Assembly (NCBI GenBank): GCA_001689415.1
Contig: LUJM01000073.1
Location: 25,230-89,229, forward strand
From: Bacteroidales bacterium M2
Lineage (GTDB): Bacteria; Bacteroidota; Bacteroidia; Bacteroidales; Muribaculaceae
DNA length: 64,000 bases
Reading direction: 5' to 3'
The number at the start of each line of letters is the position of its first letter. Position 1 is the stretch's first letter. Position numbers and translations under genes: made by a program. Below the pieces are notes generated by a model, which did not search any database, was not told the DNA's origin, and saw nothing but the letters and a program-made list of their open reading frames with translations. Positions 26,773-35,382 of this stretch are shown piece after piece.

Positions 26773-27458
26773 ATTTCTATAGTGTTGAATGTCATTGTTT
26801 TAATATTTGCCGATAAAATCTTTCCCGATAATGTGTCGCCGAAGCCGCATATCAGCTTTATAGCTTCGGCTGCTTCGACCGAACCTATGATACCGGCAAC
26901 AGCACCAACGACTCCTGTCGATGATTTTGGGCGGGCACACAAGGCCTCTCTGTCCGGGAAGATGTCGCTGTAGCGGATTGCTCCCGGCATAAAGGTGCTT
27001 ACACAGCCGTCGAACTCGCCTATAGAGCCGTAAATCCAGGGCTTGCCGAGGGCGGTGCAAACATCGTCGAGCATATATCGGGTGGCATAATTGTCGCAGC
27101 AGTCAATCACAATATCGTACCGGCCTATGATATCGGCTGCGTTCGAAATATCGAGTCGCTGGTCGATGATATCGTATTCAGTGTCGGGAGATATTGCTGC
27201 CAAGCGCTTATGGGCTGCAAAGGCTTTGGCCTGACCGATCGAAGATTGGTCGTATAATAGCTGCCTGTGAAGGTTGCTCAGATCCACGGTGTCGTCATCG
27301 CAAAGACCTATGCGGCCTATCCCGGCCCCGGCAAGATATAGTGCCACAGGGCAACCAAGACCACCGAGACCTACTATCAGCACGGATGCTTCGGAGAGTC
27401 GCCGTTGCCCCTCGATGCCGATTTCATCGAGCATTATCTGTCGTGAATATCGTTGCAT
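26769..27458 (-). CDS. thiF: ThiS adenylyltransferase ThiF
   Basis: 229-residue E1-like enzyme that adenylates the C-terminus of ThiS. The Rossmann ATP site reads VGLGGLGCPVALYLAGAGIG (about 30-48), followed by DDDTVDLSNLHRQLLYD with the conserved Arg/Gln. STGVVGAVAGIIGSVEAAE marks the C-terminal part. The zinc-binding CxxC pairs of MoeB are absent, and its family place between thiH and the methyltransferase supports ThiF. It overlaps the methyltransferase start by 4 bases. Confidence 0.93.
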   Translation of the reverse strand: MQRYSRQIMLDEIGIEGQRRLSEASVLIVGLGGLGCPVALYLAGAGIGRIGLCDDDTVDLSNLHRQLLYDQSSIGQAKAFAAHKRLAAISPDTEYDIIDQRLDISNAADIIGRYDIVIDCCDNYATRYMLDDVCTALGKPWIYGSIGEFDGCVSTFMPGAIRYSDIFPDREALCARPKSSTGVVGAVAGIIGSVEAAEAIKLICGFGDTLSGKILSANIKTMTFNTIEI

Positions 27459-27461
27459 ATG

Positions 27462-28571
27462 TCAATCGAAAACCTTGTCCCAGTCTTTCCACACCACCTC
27501 GTATCCGGCTTGGGCTATGGCAAGAGCCACCTCTTGGGGCGTGCGCTCGTCGCTTACGGCAAACTGTTCCAAAGACTGCGGATAGGTATGGTAACCACCC
27601 GGGTCTGTTTTGGAGCCTGCGCTCATCGAGGTCACGCCGAGGGTGAGCATGTTGTTGCGAAACGTAGGGGTCTCGCGGGTCGAAAAGGATATATCTACAT
27701 CGTGGTCAAAGAGTCGGAAAGCGAATGTGAGCTGTGCCAGCTCGCGGTCGCTCATCACTACATTTGGCTGAAATCCGCCTGCGGCCGGTCTCATGCGCGG
27801 GAAGTTGACGCTATATCGTGTGCGCCAGTAATGTTTGCGCAGATACCGCAGGTGCAGCGCCATCATGGTCACATCGGTGCGCCAGTCTTCAAGGCCGATA
27901 AGCACACCCATGCCGATTTTGTGTAATCCGGCCATGCCCATGCGGTCGAAGCCGTTTACTCGCCATTCGAATTTCGATTTCATGCCTGCCGGATGATATA
28001 CTTTGTAGCGCTCGCGGTGATAGGTTTCCTGAAAGCACACCACGCCGTTCAATCCTGCATGAGTGAGCCTTTCGTAGTCTTCGGCCGACATCGGCATCAC
28101 TTCCATGGTGAGATTGCTGAAGTAAGGCCTTACGGTGCGCAATGCTTCTTCGAGGTATTCCACACCTGCCACTCGCGGGTTTTCGCCGGTGACCAAAAGC
28201 AGGTTTTCGAATGGGGCAAGGCTGCGTATGGCCCGGCACTCGTCTTCGATCTGGGGCATGGTAAGCACTACGCGGTCGAATTTGTTGTGGCGGTTGAAAC
28301 CGCAGTATACGCACGAATTCGTGCACGAGTTTGTGATATACATGGGTATGTACATCGATATTGTCTTGCCGAATCGCTCTTGTGTATAATGTCGGCTGAG
28401 TGCTGCCATTTGTTCAAGATACGGCGCTGCCGCAGGCGACACTAATGCCATGAAGTCGTCGAGGTCGAGACGGCTTTTGGCAAGGGCGCGTTCGACATCC
28501 GCCGCAGTCTTGGCCATGATACGCGCCGTTGTGGCATCCCAGTCGTAGGTCTGTAATAGGTCGGAAAACAT
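27462..28571 (-). CDS. thiH: 2-iminoacetate synthase ThiH (radical SAM)
   Basis: 369-residue radical SAM lyase that splits tyrosine to dehydroglycine for thiazole formation in anaerobes. The 4Fe-4S motif CxxxCxxC is CTNSCVYC, following MYIPMYITNS. Other ThiH stretches are VTGENPRVAGVEYLEEA, VCFQETYHRERY and SAGSKTDPGGY. Its use rather than ThiO fits an anaerobe. Its ATG overlaps the thiG stop by one base. Confidence 0.97.
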   Translation of the reverse strand: MFSDLLQTYDWDATTARIMAKTAADVERALAKSRLDLDDFMALVSPAAAPYLEQMAALSRHYTQERFGKTISMYIPMYITNSCTNSCVYCGFNRHNKFDRVVLTMPQIEDECRAIRSLAPFENLLLVTGENPRVAGVEYLEEALRTVRPYFSNLTMEVMPMSAEDYERLTHAGLNGVVCFQETYHRERYKVYHPAGMKSKFEWRVNGFDRMGMAGLHKIGMGVLIGLEDWRTDVTMMALHLRYLRKHYWRTRYSVNFPRMRPAAGGFQPNVVMSDRELAQLTFAFRLFDHDVDISFSTRETPTFRNNMLTLGVTSMSAGSKTDPGGYHTYPQSLEQFAVSDERTPQEVALAIAQAGYEVVWKDWDKVFD

Positions 28572-29338
28572 CAGTCGAGAAATGAAGTTAACGGGCTACT
28601 TGCAATGGCGATTTTCGAGCGACCGCCCAGGCCGGCTTCGTAGGCTTCGCGACCGGCTTCTACGGCTTTGGCAAAGGCACGGGCCATAGCCACCGGGTCT
28701 CCGGCAACGGCAATGGCAGTATTGACCAACACAGCGTCAGCGCCCATTTCCATAGCCTCTGCAGCGTGCGACGGAGCGCCCAGCCCGGCGTCGATCACTA
28801 CCGGCACATTGCTTTCTTCGATTATTATTTCGAGCATGTCTTTTACCACGATGCCTTTGTTAGTTCCGATAGGCGCACCAAGGGGCATCACAGCCGCTGT
28901 GCCTACCTCTTCGAGCCGTTTGCACAGCACCGGGTCGGCCTGGATGTAGGGTAGGACTATAAAGCCGAGGCGGGCAAGTTCTTCGGTTGCCTTGAGGGTT
29001 TCGATAGGGTCGGGTAGCAGGTATTTGGGGTCGGGATGTATCTCGAGTTTGATGAAGTTTGTCTCGAATGCCTCGCGGGCAAGCTGCGCGGCCAATACAG
29101 CCTCTGCGGCATTGCGTACTCCGGAAGTATTGGGTAGTAGGTGTATGCCGGGACGGATGATATGTTTGAGCATATCGTCCTCGCGGTTTTCGGTGTCGAT
29201 ACGTTTGAGCGCGGCTGTCACCATTTGCGAGCCTGAGGCTGTGATTGCTTCGCCCATAATGGCGTTAGAACTGAATTTGCCTGTTCCAACAAACAGCCGG
29301 CTCGAAAATTCGTGTCCGCCGATAATCAGTTTTTCCAT
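28571..29338 (-). CDS. thiG: thiazole synthase ThiG
   Basis: 255 residues, the usual length. It forms thiazole phosphate from DXP, ThiS thiocarboxylate and dehydroglycine. The start [12 protein letters not shown], the Schiff-base lysine in [16 protein letters not shown], and [21 protein letters not shown] phosphate site are all present. Overlaps the ThiE fusion gene by 13 bases and thiH by one. Confidence 0.97.
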   Translation of the reverse strand: MEKLIIGGHEFSSRLFVGTGKFSSNAIMGEAITASGSQMVTAALKRIDTENREDDMLKHIIRPGIHLLPNTSGVRNAAEAVLAAQLAREAFETNFIKLEIHPDPKYLLPDPIETLKATEELARLGFIVLPYIQADPVLCKRLEEVGTAAVMPLGAPIGTNKGIVVKDMLEIIIEESNVPVVIDAGLGAPSHAAEAMEMGADAVLVNTAIAVAGDPVAMARAFAKAVEAGREAYEAGLGGRSKIAIASSPLTSFLD

Positions 29339-30459
29339 ATATCTAATATTTCTTTAGTTGTTGTTTCGGGGTTTGTGGCATTTAATATCAGGCCGGATAC
29401 GGCAACACCGTCTACGCCGGTAGCTTTCAGAAGCGGCAGGTCGGGAATCTGTATCCCCCCTATAGCCACCACGGGCAGAGTCATACCGAGATTGCGGCAG
29501 GTGCTCATGATGCGTTGGTAGCCCTCGAGGCCCAATATTGGGGCAAGACCTTTCTTGGTAGTGGTAAATCGATATGGGCCTATGCCGATATAGTCTGCTC
29601 CGGATTCGAATGCAGCCATTACATCCTCAATGGTATTGGCTGTTGCTCCGATTATCTTTGCCGGGCCTAATATCTTTCGTGCCGTTGGTACCGGCATATC
29701 TTTTTTGCCAAGGTGTACGCCGTCGGCACCGAGCGATGACACGAGTTCTACCCTGTCGTCGAATATTACAGTGGCATTATATTGTCGGCATAGGGGTATG
29801 AGGCGTTGGGCGGTTTCGGTAAATTCGCGGTCACTCGCGTCTTTCATTCTCAGTTGTACCCAGCGGCAGCCTCCGCGTAGCACTTCTTCGAGGCCGCGGT
29901 CGGTGTTGGTGATGAATTGCAGCATTTCTGAATAGTTTTTCCATGCCTCGGAAAGCATAGCTGCCCCGCCGAATCCTGCCCGAATGAGTTCGGGCAGCCT
30001 TTGCCGGGTAACGCCTCCGAGGGCGAATACGTTGCTAAGGTTTATATTTGAGCCTGAGAGTTCTTCGGGGGAGAATCGGCCTGTGTAGCCCGGTTTGGAT
30101 ATGCTGTCGTAAACAGGGCTGAGAAAACGGTAGTCGAGGTTGGCGCTTTGTGATAACTCCTCGATAGAGTGGCAACTGCGGCTCACGATGCCTCGCCAGC
30201 CTTGCGGACACAGCGGATTGCGGCCATTGAGATGAATACCGCCTATCGAAAATTCCTCGGCAAGGGAAAAATGGTCGTGGAGCGACAGCGCCGGATAGTA
30301 GCGGCGAGGTATACTCTGAAGCAGCGTGACAAGCTCATCGGGGCTTGACCCGGGTTTGCGTATATGCACACGAAACCACCCGCTGTCGATTCGACGGCAG
30401 ATTTCCGCGGCCTCTCCGGCTCTAAAAAACGGTGTGGTGATAGCTATCAGTTTCATCAA
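29326..30459 (-). CDS. thiE: TenI-like domain fused to thiamine-phosphate synthase
   Basis: 377 residues, about twice the length of ThiE. Residues 1-175 form a TenI/ThiE-like barrel ([40 protein letters not shown]) lacking several ThiE catalytic residues. Residues about 180-377 are a complete Thi[29 protein letters not shown] (FDD where IND is common), [19 protein letters not shown] and the GG phosphate site. TenI aromatises the thiazole tautomer and ThiE joins it to HMP-PP, so the fusion could channel the thiazole. No frameshift or stop separates the halves. It overlaps thiS by 4 bases and thiG by 13. Confidence 0.92.
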   Translation of the reverse strand: MMKLIAITTPFFRAGEAAEICRRIDSGWFRVHIRKPGSSPDELVTLLQSIPRRYYPALSLHDHFSLAEEFSIGGIHLNGRNPLCPQGWRGIVSRSCHSIEELSQSANLDYRFLSPVYDSISKPGYTGRFSPEELSGSNINLSNVFALGGVTRQRLPELIRAGFGGAAMLSEAWKNYSEMLQFITNTDRGLEEVLRGGCRWVQLRMKDASDREFTETAQRLIPLCRQYNATVIFDDRVELVSSLGADGVHLGKKDMPVPTARKILGPAKIIGATANTIEDVMAAFESGADYIGIGPYRFTTTKKGLAPILGLEGYQRIMSTCRNLGMTLPVVAIGGIQIPDLPLLKATGVDGVAVSGLILNATNPETTTKEILDIWKN

Positions 30460-30659
30460 CCTCCGCAGACTGCGGTGATAACGGTAACATTATCGTCTTG
30501 GGCAAGTTCGGCGCTATCCCAGTCCGATTTTCTTACAACTTTGTTGTTTACCGCTACCGCAACTCCTATGGTCGGAAGCTGATTCATGCTCAAAAGTTCG
30601 GCAACCGTCAGACGGTCCGAATCAGTCGAGAACTCTTTTTGATTTATAAAAACACGCAT
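30456..30659 (-). CDS. thiS: sulfur carrier protein ThiS
   Basis: 67-residue ubiquitin-like sulfur carrier ending in the diglycine that is thiocarboxylated (AVCGG). The start MRVFINQKEF at 30659 was chosen, since upstream codons lie in the riboswitch. First gene of the thiamine operon. Confidence 0.95.
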   Translation of the reverse strand: MRVFINQKEFSTDSDRLTVAELLSMNQLPTIGVAVAVNNKVVRKSDWDSAELAQDDNVTVITAVCGG

Positions 30660-30662
30660 AAA

Positions 30663-30740
30663 TACTCCTTTCGTCGGCATTACCCGCATCAAGTTCATAG
30701 GGTTTGATCTCAGCCTTCAAAGAATGAAGACACCCCTTTA
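30663..30740 (-). promoter_or_regulatory. TPP riboswitch
   Basis: On the minus strand the leader reads GGGGTGTC, a short hairpin, then CTGAGATCAAACCC, GAACTTGATGC and GGGTAATGCCGACGAAAGGA, matching the thi-box consensus (CUGAGA...ACCC...GAACCUGAU...UAAUxCxxGCGxAGGGA) in order. It ends a few bases before thiS, so control of translation start is likely. Confidence 0.95.
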
Positions 30741-30777
30741 TAGAATATGTCATGCCCGCAAAATCCGCAGGCTGCTG

Positions 30778-30809
30778 CAAAATTAAAAGAAAAAATTAAT
30801 ATTGCAAAA
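30778..30809 (-). promoter_or_regulatory. promoter of the thiamine operon
   Basis: Minus strand: TTTTG (30809-30805), exactly 19 bases, TAATTTTG (30785-30778). The start of transcription would be near 30771, giving a leader that carries the riboswitch. Confidence 0.8.
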
Positions 30810-30842
30810 TAAATTTCGTTCCCGGTTGGCTGATTAGACCGA

Positions 30843-30890
30843 AAGACGGCAACGATAGGAGCTTGGATTGCCGAGACAAGCCTCGATTAA
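30843..30890 (+). repeat. CGATAGGAGCTTGG interspersed element, copy 1
   Basis: GACGGCAACGATAGGAGCTT followed by GG..TGCCGAGACAAGCCTCG is shared with 54767-54815 and 62519-62565. The rest of the gap between the thiamine promoter and the Fic leader shows no gene. Confidence 0.7.
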
Positions 30891-30928
30891 GCCTCACGTA
30901 GGCATGTCGCAACAGAGTTGCAATAACT

Positions 30929-31053
30929 ATTTTGATGTTAGGGGTATATTCATATAAGAACTATGAATCGAACAAAATTGCGAAAAAGGTTATACTAATA
31001 CAACCTTTTTCGCGATTTTATTGTTAACTTTGCACGGATATAACACGAATTCC
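30929..31053 (+). repeat. KilA-N-type leader repeat, copy 1 (before fic)
   Basis: Diverged copy of 33212-33345. Shared parts are TTTTGATGTTAG.GGTATA, AAAATTGCGAAAAAGGTTATA, ATACAACCTTTTTCG, and CGAATTCCGTAT. It contains a perfect 12-bp inverted repeat GCGAAAAAGGTT/AACCTTTTTCGC (30980-31013). The homology reaches through what is the KilA-N start codon in the other copy; here that ATG has become ACG (31034). Confidence 0.75.
31025..31032 (+). promoter_or_regulatory. -7 box of the fic gene
   Basis: TAACTTTG, 23 bases before the Fic start codon and directly after the inverted repeat at 30980-31013, which could serve as an operator. Confidence 0.55.
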
Positions 31054-31055
31054 GT

Positions 31056-32123
31056 ATGAAGTATCTCAATATCAAAAAAGCACTTGCTGCTTGGCAGAAC
31101 ATACAACCTCTATCTGAGAAAGACAGGGAGAGGCTTAGCCGTCGTTTTACTGTTGATTTTAACTACAATAGCAACCATATCGAGGGTAACACCTTGACTT
31201 ATGGGCAGACGGAAATACTATTGTTGTTCGGCAAGGTAATCGGCGAGGCCGATGTGCGCGACGTTGAAGAGATGACAGCAAGTAATGTCGGTCTGCGTAT
31301 GATGACGGAAGAAGCCGCCGTTAAGGATATACCGTTGACGCAGAATTTTATACGGACACTGCATAAGACCCTTTTACGCGAAGATTACACAGTCTATCGT
31401 AATTTGCCGGGTGGTGTACAGACGAGCTATGTTATACACGCAGGGCAATATAAGACACGCCCCAATAGCGTAATCACAAGATATGGTGACAGATTCGAGT
31501 ACGCTTCACCGGAGGAAACGCCCGGACTTATGGCTGACTTGGTTGACTGGTACAATACCGCTGAACAGGAGGGAAAACTATCGCCGGTTGAGTTGGCCGC
31601 GTTGTTCCACTACCGCTATATCCGTATACATCCTTTTGAAGACGGCAACGGACGTATTGCCCGACTGATGGTGAACTATATTCTTACTCAGCACAATTAT
31701 CCGATGATTGTAGTCCGTAGCCGTAAGAAAAGCGAATATCTCGAAGCGCTTCATCAGGCAGATCTCGAAGTTGGTCCGGTGCCAAGCGACGGTGCACACG
31801 CAGACATCAAGGAAATACGCCCATTTCTAAAATATTTCAACGAACTGGTAGCGACCGAGGTGTATAACGATGTATTGTTTGTAAGCGAGAAAAATGAAAA
31901 TGTATGGTGGTATGACGGAGAGCGTATTGCTTTCCGCACTCCCAACTATACCAAAATATTGAACGCTATGCGCACCCAACCGACACTGACACTTGCCGAC
32001 ATGAAAGAAGAAACAGGAATCAGCGTCACAGCAATCCAAAAACTACTTGACCAGCTTATTTCAAAAAAATATGTGGAAAGAGGCGAGAAAGAAGGAAGCT
32101 GGCGAGTATTCTTGACACAATAA
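31056..32123 (+). CDS. Fic-family AMP-transferase, class II
   Basis: 355-residue Fic protein that probably transfers AMP to a hydroxyl side chain of a target. The catalytic motif HPFEDGNGR is at 192-200. The self-inhibitory motif SNHIEG (39-44) lies N-terminal to the Fic core, as in class II. A winged-helix domain closes the protein (about 285-355, TLADMKEETGISVTAIQKLL). The target is unknown. Its promoter and leader derive from a KilA-N gene leader. Low GC compared with the surrounding operons suggests acquisition. The YhcG-like gene follows directly. Confidence 0.93.
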   Translation: MKYLNIKKALAAWQNIQPLSEKDRERLSRRFTVDFNYNSNHIEGNTLTYGQTEILLLFGKVIGEADVRDVEEMTASNVGLRMMTEEAAVKDIPLTQNFIRTLHKTLLREDYTVYRNLPGGVQTSYVIHAGQYKTRPNSVITRYGDRFEYASPEETPGLMADLVDWYNTAEQEGKLSPVELAALFHYRYIRIHPFEDGNGRIARLMVNYILTQHNYPMIVVRSRKKSEYLEALHQADLEVGPVPSDGAHADIKEIRPFLKYFNELVATEVYNDVLFVSEKNENVWWYDGERIAFRTPNYTKILNAMRTQPTLTLADMKEETGISVTAIQKLLDQLISKKYVERGEKEGSWRVFLTQ

Positions 32124-33074
32124 TTGAGGCTGTGTCAAAATGAAATGCACTGGCGAATAGGACAGTTACTATATGAGCGCAAACTCGACAGCGCACATGG
32201 AGATAGTGTCGTTAAGCGGTTGTCTGTAGACTTAAAATCGATGTATCCCAAAATGGGTATGTCGGTGAGCAACTTGTGGGCAATGAAGAAATATTACATA
32301 CGGTTTCATCTCTCCGACCCAAAACTCCAACGCAGCGTTGGAGTTTTGCCATGGCGGCACATAAATCAGTTGATTACCAAACTGAAAGATGATGATGATG
32401 CCATACAATACTATGCCGAAAGAGCTATTGAAAAAGGATGGAATTGTGATTTGTTGATCAACGCCATAAAACTGGAGATGCACAAGCATCAGCCGGAAAA
32501 CAACGTATCAAATAATTTCACTGTCGCTCTCCCCGAGGAGCAGGCAGCTTTTGCCAACGAGGTTTTCAAGGATTCATATTGCATGGGATTTCTTGGCGTG
32601 ACCGAGCCACTTCTTGAACTGGAACTTGAACGGAGATTGGTCGAAAAGGTAAAACAGTTCCTTCTTGAACTCGGACAGGGATTCACTTACATCGGTAATC
32701 AGCATGTTCTATCCTACAACGGCAAAGATTACAAGGTAGATATGCTTTTCTTTCATCGCGGACTCAGGTCACTTGTCGCTGTCGATTTGAAAATCTCAGA
32801 GTTCATGCCTGAATATATTGGCAAAATGAACCTATACCTATCGTTGCTCGACAGGCTTGAACGTGGCAAAGACGAAAATCCGTCAATCGGCATAATCCTA
32901 TGCGCAGAGAAAGACAACGTGGAAGTAGAGCTGGCTCTCGAAGGGTTTACCAAACCTATAGGCGTTGCCGAATACAAACTTATCGTCCCTCAAAAAGAAC
33001 TGAAACAACTAATCACCGACGAAATAAACACCTTCAACCAAGAAATCGCCGACAAATCAGCCGAGAAAAACTGA
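32124..33074 (+). CDS. YhcG/DUF1016-family PD-(D/E)XK nuclease-like protein, short N-terminus
   Basis: Up to 316 residues. An N-terminal DUF1016 helical domain (VVKRLSVDLKSMYPKMGMSV, NLWAMKKYY) and a C-terminal PD-(D/E)XK nuclease domain with VDMLFFHR and AVDLKI as active-site strands. Family members usually have about 20-40 more residues before the point where this frame begins. The only starts are TTG at 32124, right on the Fic stop, or ATG at 32145. So the 5' end was probably lost when the gene was joined behind fic. The catalytic half is intact. Confidence 0.8.
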   Translation: MRLCQNEMHWRIGQLLYERKLDSAHGDSVVKRLSVDLKSMYPKMGMSVSNLWAMKKYYIRFHLSDPKLQRSVGVLPWRHINQLITKLKDDDDAIQYYAERAIEKGWNCDLLINAIKLEMHKHQPENNVSNNFTVALPEEQAAFANEVFKDSYCMGFLGVTEPLLELELERRLVEKVKQFLLELGQGFTYIGNQHVLSYNGKDYKVDMLFFHRGLRSLVAVDLKISEFMPEYIGKMNLYLSLLDRLERGKDENPSIGIILCAEKDNVEVELALEGFTKPIGVAEYKLIVPQKELKQLITDEINTFNQEIADKSAEKN

Positions 33075-33324
33075 GCATAGCAGTCCTCCGCGATAGCCCA
33101 TATAGGCAGTAATATGGCGCATGCCGCCAAATTGCTCGGCATTTTCGAAAGAGACTATGGGCAATGAAGAAAAATACGGACTGAAATAATGTACCACTTC
33201 TTAGGTGGTAGTTTTTGATGTTAGTGGTATACTCATGTTACCTTATATCCATATATAAATCCCACAAAATTGCGAAAAAGGTTATACGAATACAACCTTT
33301 TTCGGAGTTTTTTATTGACTTTAT
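33075..33324 (+). other. intergenic debris between the YhcG-like and KilA-N genes
   Basis: 33155-33175 (TGGGCAATGAAGAAA and following) resembles the YhcG-like gene around 32278, so this may be a remnant of a second copy. A weak hairpin TACCAC/GTGGTA followed by GTTTTT (33192-33216) could end the fic transcript. Confidence 0.4.
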
Positions 33325-33345
33325 ATGGATGTAACTCGAATTCCG
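33212..33345 (+). repeat. KilA-N-type leader repeat, copy 2 (before kilA-N)
   Basis: Counterpart of 30929-31053. Inverted repeat CGAAAAAGGTT/AACCTTTTTCG at 33273-33304. The repeat extends over the first seven codons of the KilA-N frame. Confidence 0.75.
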
Positions 33346-33651
33346 TATCAAAAAAACGGCATTGATTATATCTGTATCACCGATATTGCAAAGCAGAAAA
33401 ATCCGGCAGAGCCAAAAGATGTAGTAAAGAATTGGATGAGGGTGAAGAATACCCTTGAATATCTTGGTTTATGGGAAAGCCTGAACAATCCCGATTTTAA
33501 TGGGGTCGAATTCGACCCCATTATGAGAGATGCCGGATCCAATTCCTTTACGATGAGTCCAAGTCGGTGGATAGAGCTTACAAACGCAATTGCCATTCAT
33601 CAGATGAGCGTTCTTGAAAGTGGTGATAACGGCACAAAACTGCTGAAATAA
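33325..33651 (+). pseudogene. KilA-N domain protein, truncated
   Basis: 108 residues. The start IPYQKNGIDYICITDIAKQK and VVKNWMRVKNTLEYLGLWE match Bacteroidota KilA-N domain proteins, a family found with phage and mobile DNA. Full-length members go on past SPSRWIELTNAIAI with a segment like SKAGRYGGTYAHKDIAFEF; here that point is followed by unrelated sequence and a stop. The conserved C-terminal half of the domain is missing, so it is probably non-functional, or a short relic that still binds DNA. Confidence 0.7.
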
Positions 33652-33697
33652 TCGGTCAAAATCAGTTCCATGACGCAGATTGTGGGTTCGTGGCGGA

Positions 33698-34435
33698 TTA
33701 TCTCTCGCCTCGGAGGAGGACCAGGGTGCAGTCGTCGGCGGTGAACTGGGGGAATAGGGTCTGTATCGAGCGCGACACGGCGCGTTGGGCTTTGTTGAAG
33801 TCGTAGTCGCGCAGCCAGCCGGAGTAAATCGACAGCGCATTGGCAAATGTGTGGTGCTGACGGTTGTAGAGGCAGTGCACGCTGCCGTCGGTGAGTAGGA
33901 AGTAGCTTGCCTCGGTGCAGAATTTGCCTCGGGCGATTGCCAGATGCCGCTCCGAATCGTTCTCGCTGATGAAGTGGCAGGTATTGGCATATTCGCCTGT
34001 TACAGGCGACAACAGGGCCTCGCCGCCGAGGTTTTTATCATCGGGAATGAAGCCAACAAGACCGTCGCCGATATTTACTGCCAAGTATGACTCCGGTGTG
34101 CAGATTATTGCTGCAAGGGTGGTGTGGAACTGGTCGATATCGCATCCGGCTGCAGTTGCAGCGTCGATAAGTGCCGAGCGCACAGTGCCGCATATCAATG
34201 ACTTAAGCTCGTCGTCGCTCATGTCGAACAGGCGTGTGTTGCAGTTCTTGACAAGTATATCGAATGTATCTGCGGCAATTCTCGACGCTTCGTAGGCATG
34301 GCTTACGCTGCTTGCGCCGTCGCAGGCTACAATCATAGAGTAATCGTCGGTGATGATACGGCTGTTGTTGTCCTGGCAATTCTCGCTGCCGTGAATCGAG
34401 CCGCGCACTATCGAGCTACTGATTTTCCATTTCAT
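33698..34435 (-). CDS. PP2C-family protein phosphatase
   Basis: 245-residue metal-dependent Ser/Thr phosphatase. Motifs in order: SIHGSENCQDN, VACDGASS, HTTLAAI, NIGDGLVG, LLTDGSVH and ADDCTLVLL; the metal-binding aspartates are all kept, so it should be active. The ATG at 34435 overlaps the upstream stop (ATGA). It is the last gene of a five-gene operon with a protein kinase and two VWA-type proteins, so it most likely reverses phosphorylation by that kinase. Confidence 0.9.
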   Translation of the reverse strand: MKWKISSSIVRGSIHGSENCQDNNSRIITDDYSMIVACDGASSVSHAYEASRIAADTFDILVKNCNTRLFDMSDDELKSLICGTVRSALIDAATAAGCDIDQFHTTLAAIICTPESYLAVNIGDGLVGFIPDDKNLGGEALLSPVTGEYANTCHFISENDSERHLAIARGKFCTEASYFLLTDGSVHCLYNRQHHTFANALSIYSGWLRDYDFNKAQRAVSRSIQTLFPQFTADDCTLVLLRGER

Positions 34436-35382
34436 ACGTTCTGGCTTACTATGGTTTGTAATACCGATGCCACGGCATTGTCGGGCAGCATGGGGTTGAC
34501 CTGGTAAATCTGCCTTTTGGGCCACTGCTCTCTGAAGTCCTCTACAGCCTTGGCGTTAGTGGCCATAGGGAAGACGGCTATACCGAATGTTTCTACGGCA
34601 TTGTCGAGGGCTTCGAGTCCTTCTTGCGATACGGCCAAGGGGTTTGCGGTGCGCCACACGAGCCATCGACGACGATTTTTCGATGTTTTGAGTATGCCGA
34701 GGGCACGTCCCAAGGCTCGGTCGGCCGGTTCGTCGATTATGATGCTGTCGCTGTCGTCGGGGTCTTCGTTATCGCGGAATTGAAGTAGAGCAGGGCTGTA
34801 TACTATCGAGTGCAGCTCTACCTCTTTACCCATGCCGCGCAGTTTCTTTTCCTTTGGCAGGTCGGCAAGAGCATCGAGCAGGCGAGCGCCTTCGGCCATT
34901 GCCCCAGGGCTCGAGTATAGCTCGCATAGAAATACCACGGTCACAGGCTCGTAGCTATCGGCAGAGCTTGCCTGCTTGCAAGCACCGATGATGCGCGGGT
35001 CGATAGGCACGCCCGACAGACTGTTGGTACATTCGGCAAGCGATTTCATCACATCGAGCACCGTGCGACGGTTGTAGCCGCGATAGCGACGCTTGCGGTC
35101 GGAGCCTTTAAGAGGATGCTGCAGCTCGTTGAACCACAGGCGTATCTCGTTGAGCTCCTCGAGGTTGTCGCGGTCTTTGTCGTCGGCAAACATATTGTTG
35201 ATAGCCGCTTCCCAGAAACCACCGTTTGTAGCAACCTCGCCCTTGTTTGCGTAATTGAGCATCAGGTCGAAAACCACACGCATTTCAAAAGCCCTGCCTC
35301 GCCAAGTGTCGCCATTGCAAAGTATCTTGACCAGTCGTCCGAAAATATCCTGACCCTGTTCGGGGCTTATCTTTGCAGTCAT
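34432..35382 (-). CDS. degenerate VWA-like protein of kinase operon
   Basis: 316 residues, not clearly recognised. The middle part (about 145-290) looks like a Rossmann/VWA fold: VTVVFLCELYSSPGAM as strand 1 where a MIDAS DxSxS would be, but with the acidic residue lost, then ELHSIVYSP and RRRWLVWRTAN as later strands. The N-terminal half is helical and charged. Overlaps of 4 bases with both neighbours make it a fixed part of the module. It may be a partner or pseudo-receptor of the intact VWA protein next to it. Confidence 0.65.
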   Translation of the reverse strand: MTAKISPEQGQDIFGRLVKILCNGDTWRGRAFEMRVVFDLMLNYANKGEVATNGGFWEAAINNMFADDKDRDNLEELNEIRLWFNELQHPLKGSDRKRRYRGYNRRTVLDVMKSLAECTNSLSGVPIDPRIIGACKQASSADSYEPVTVVFLCELYSSPGAMAEGARLLDALADLPKEKKLRGMGKEVELHSIVYSPALLQFRDNEDPDDSDSIIIDEPADRALGRALGILKTSKNRRRWLVWRTANPLAVSQEGLEALDNAVETFGIAVFPMATNAKAVEDFREQWPKRQIYQVNPMLPDNAVASVLQTIVSQNV

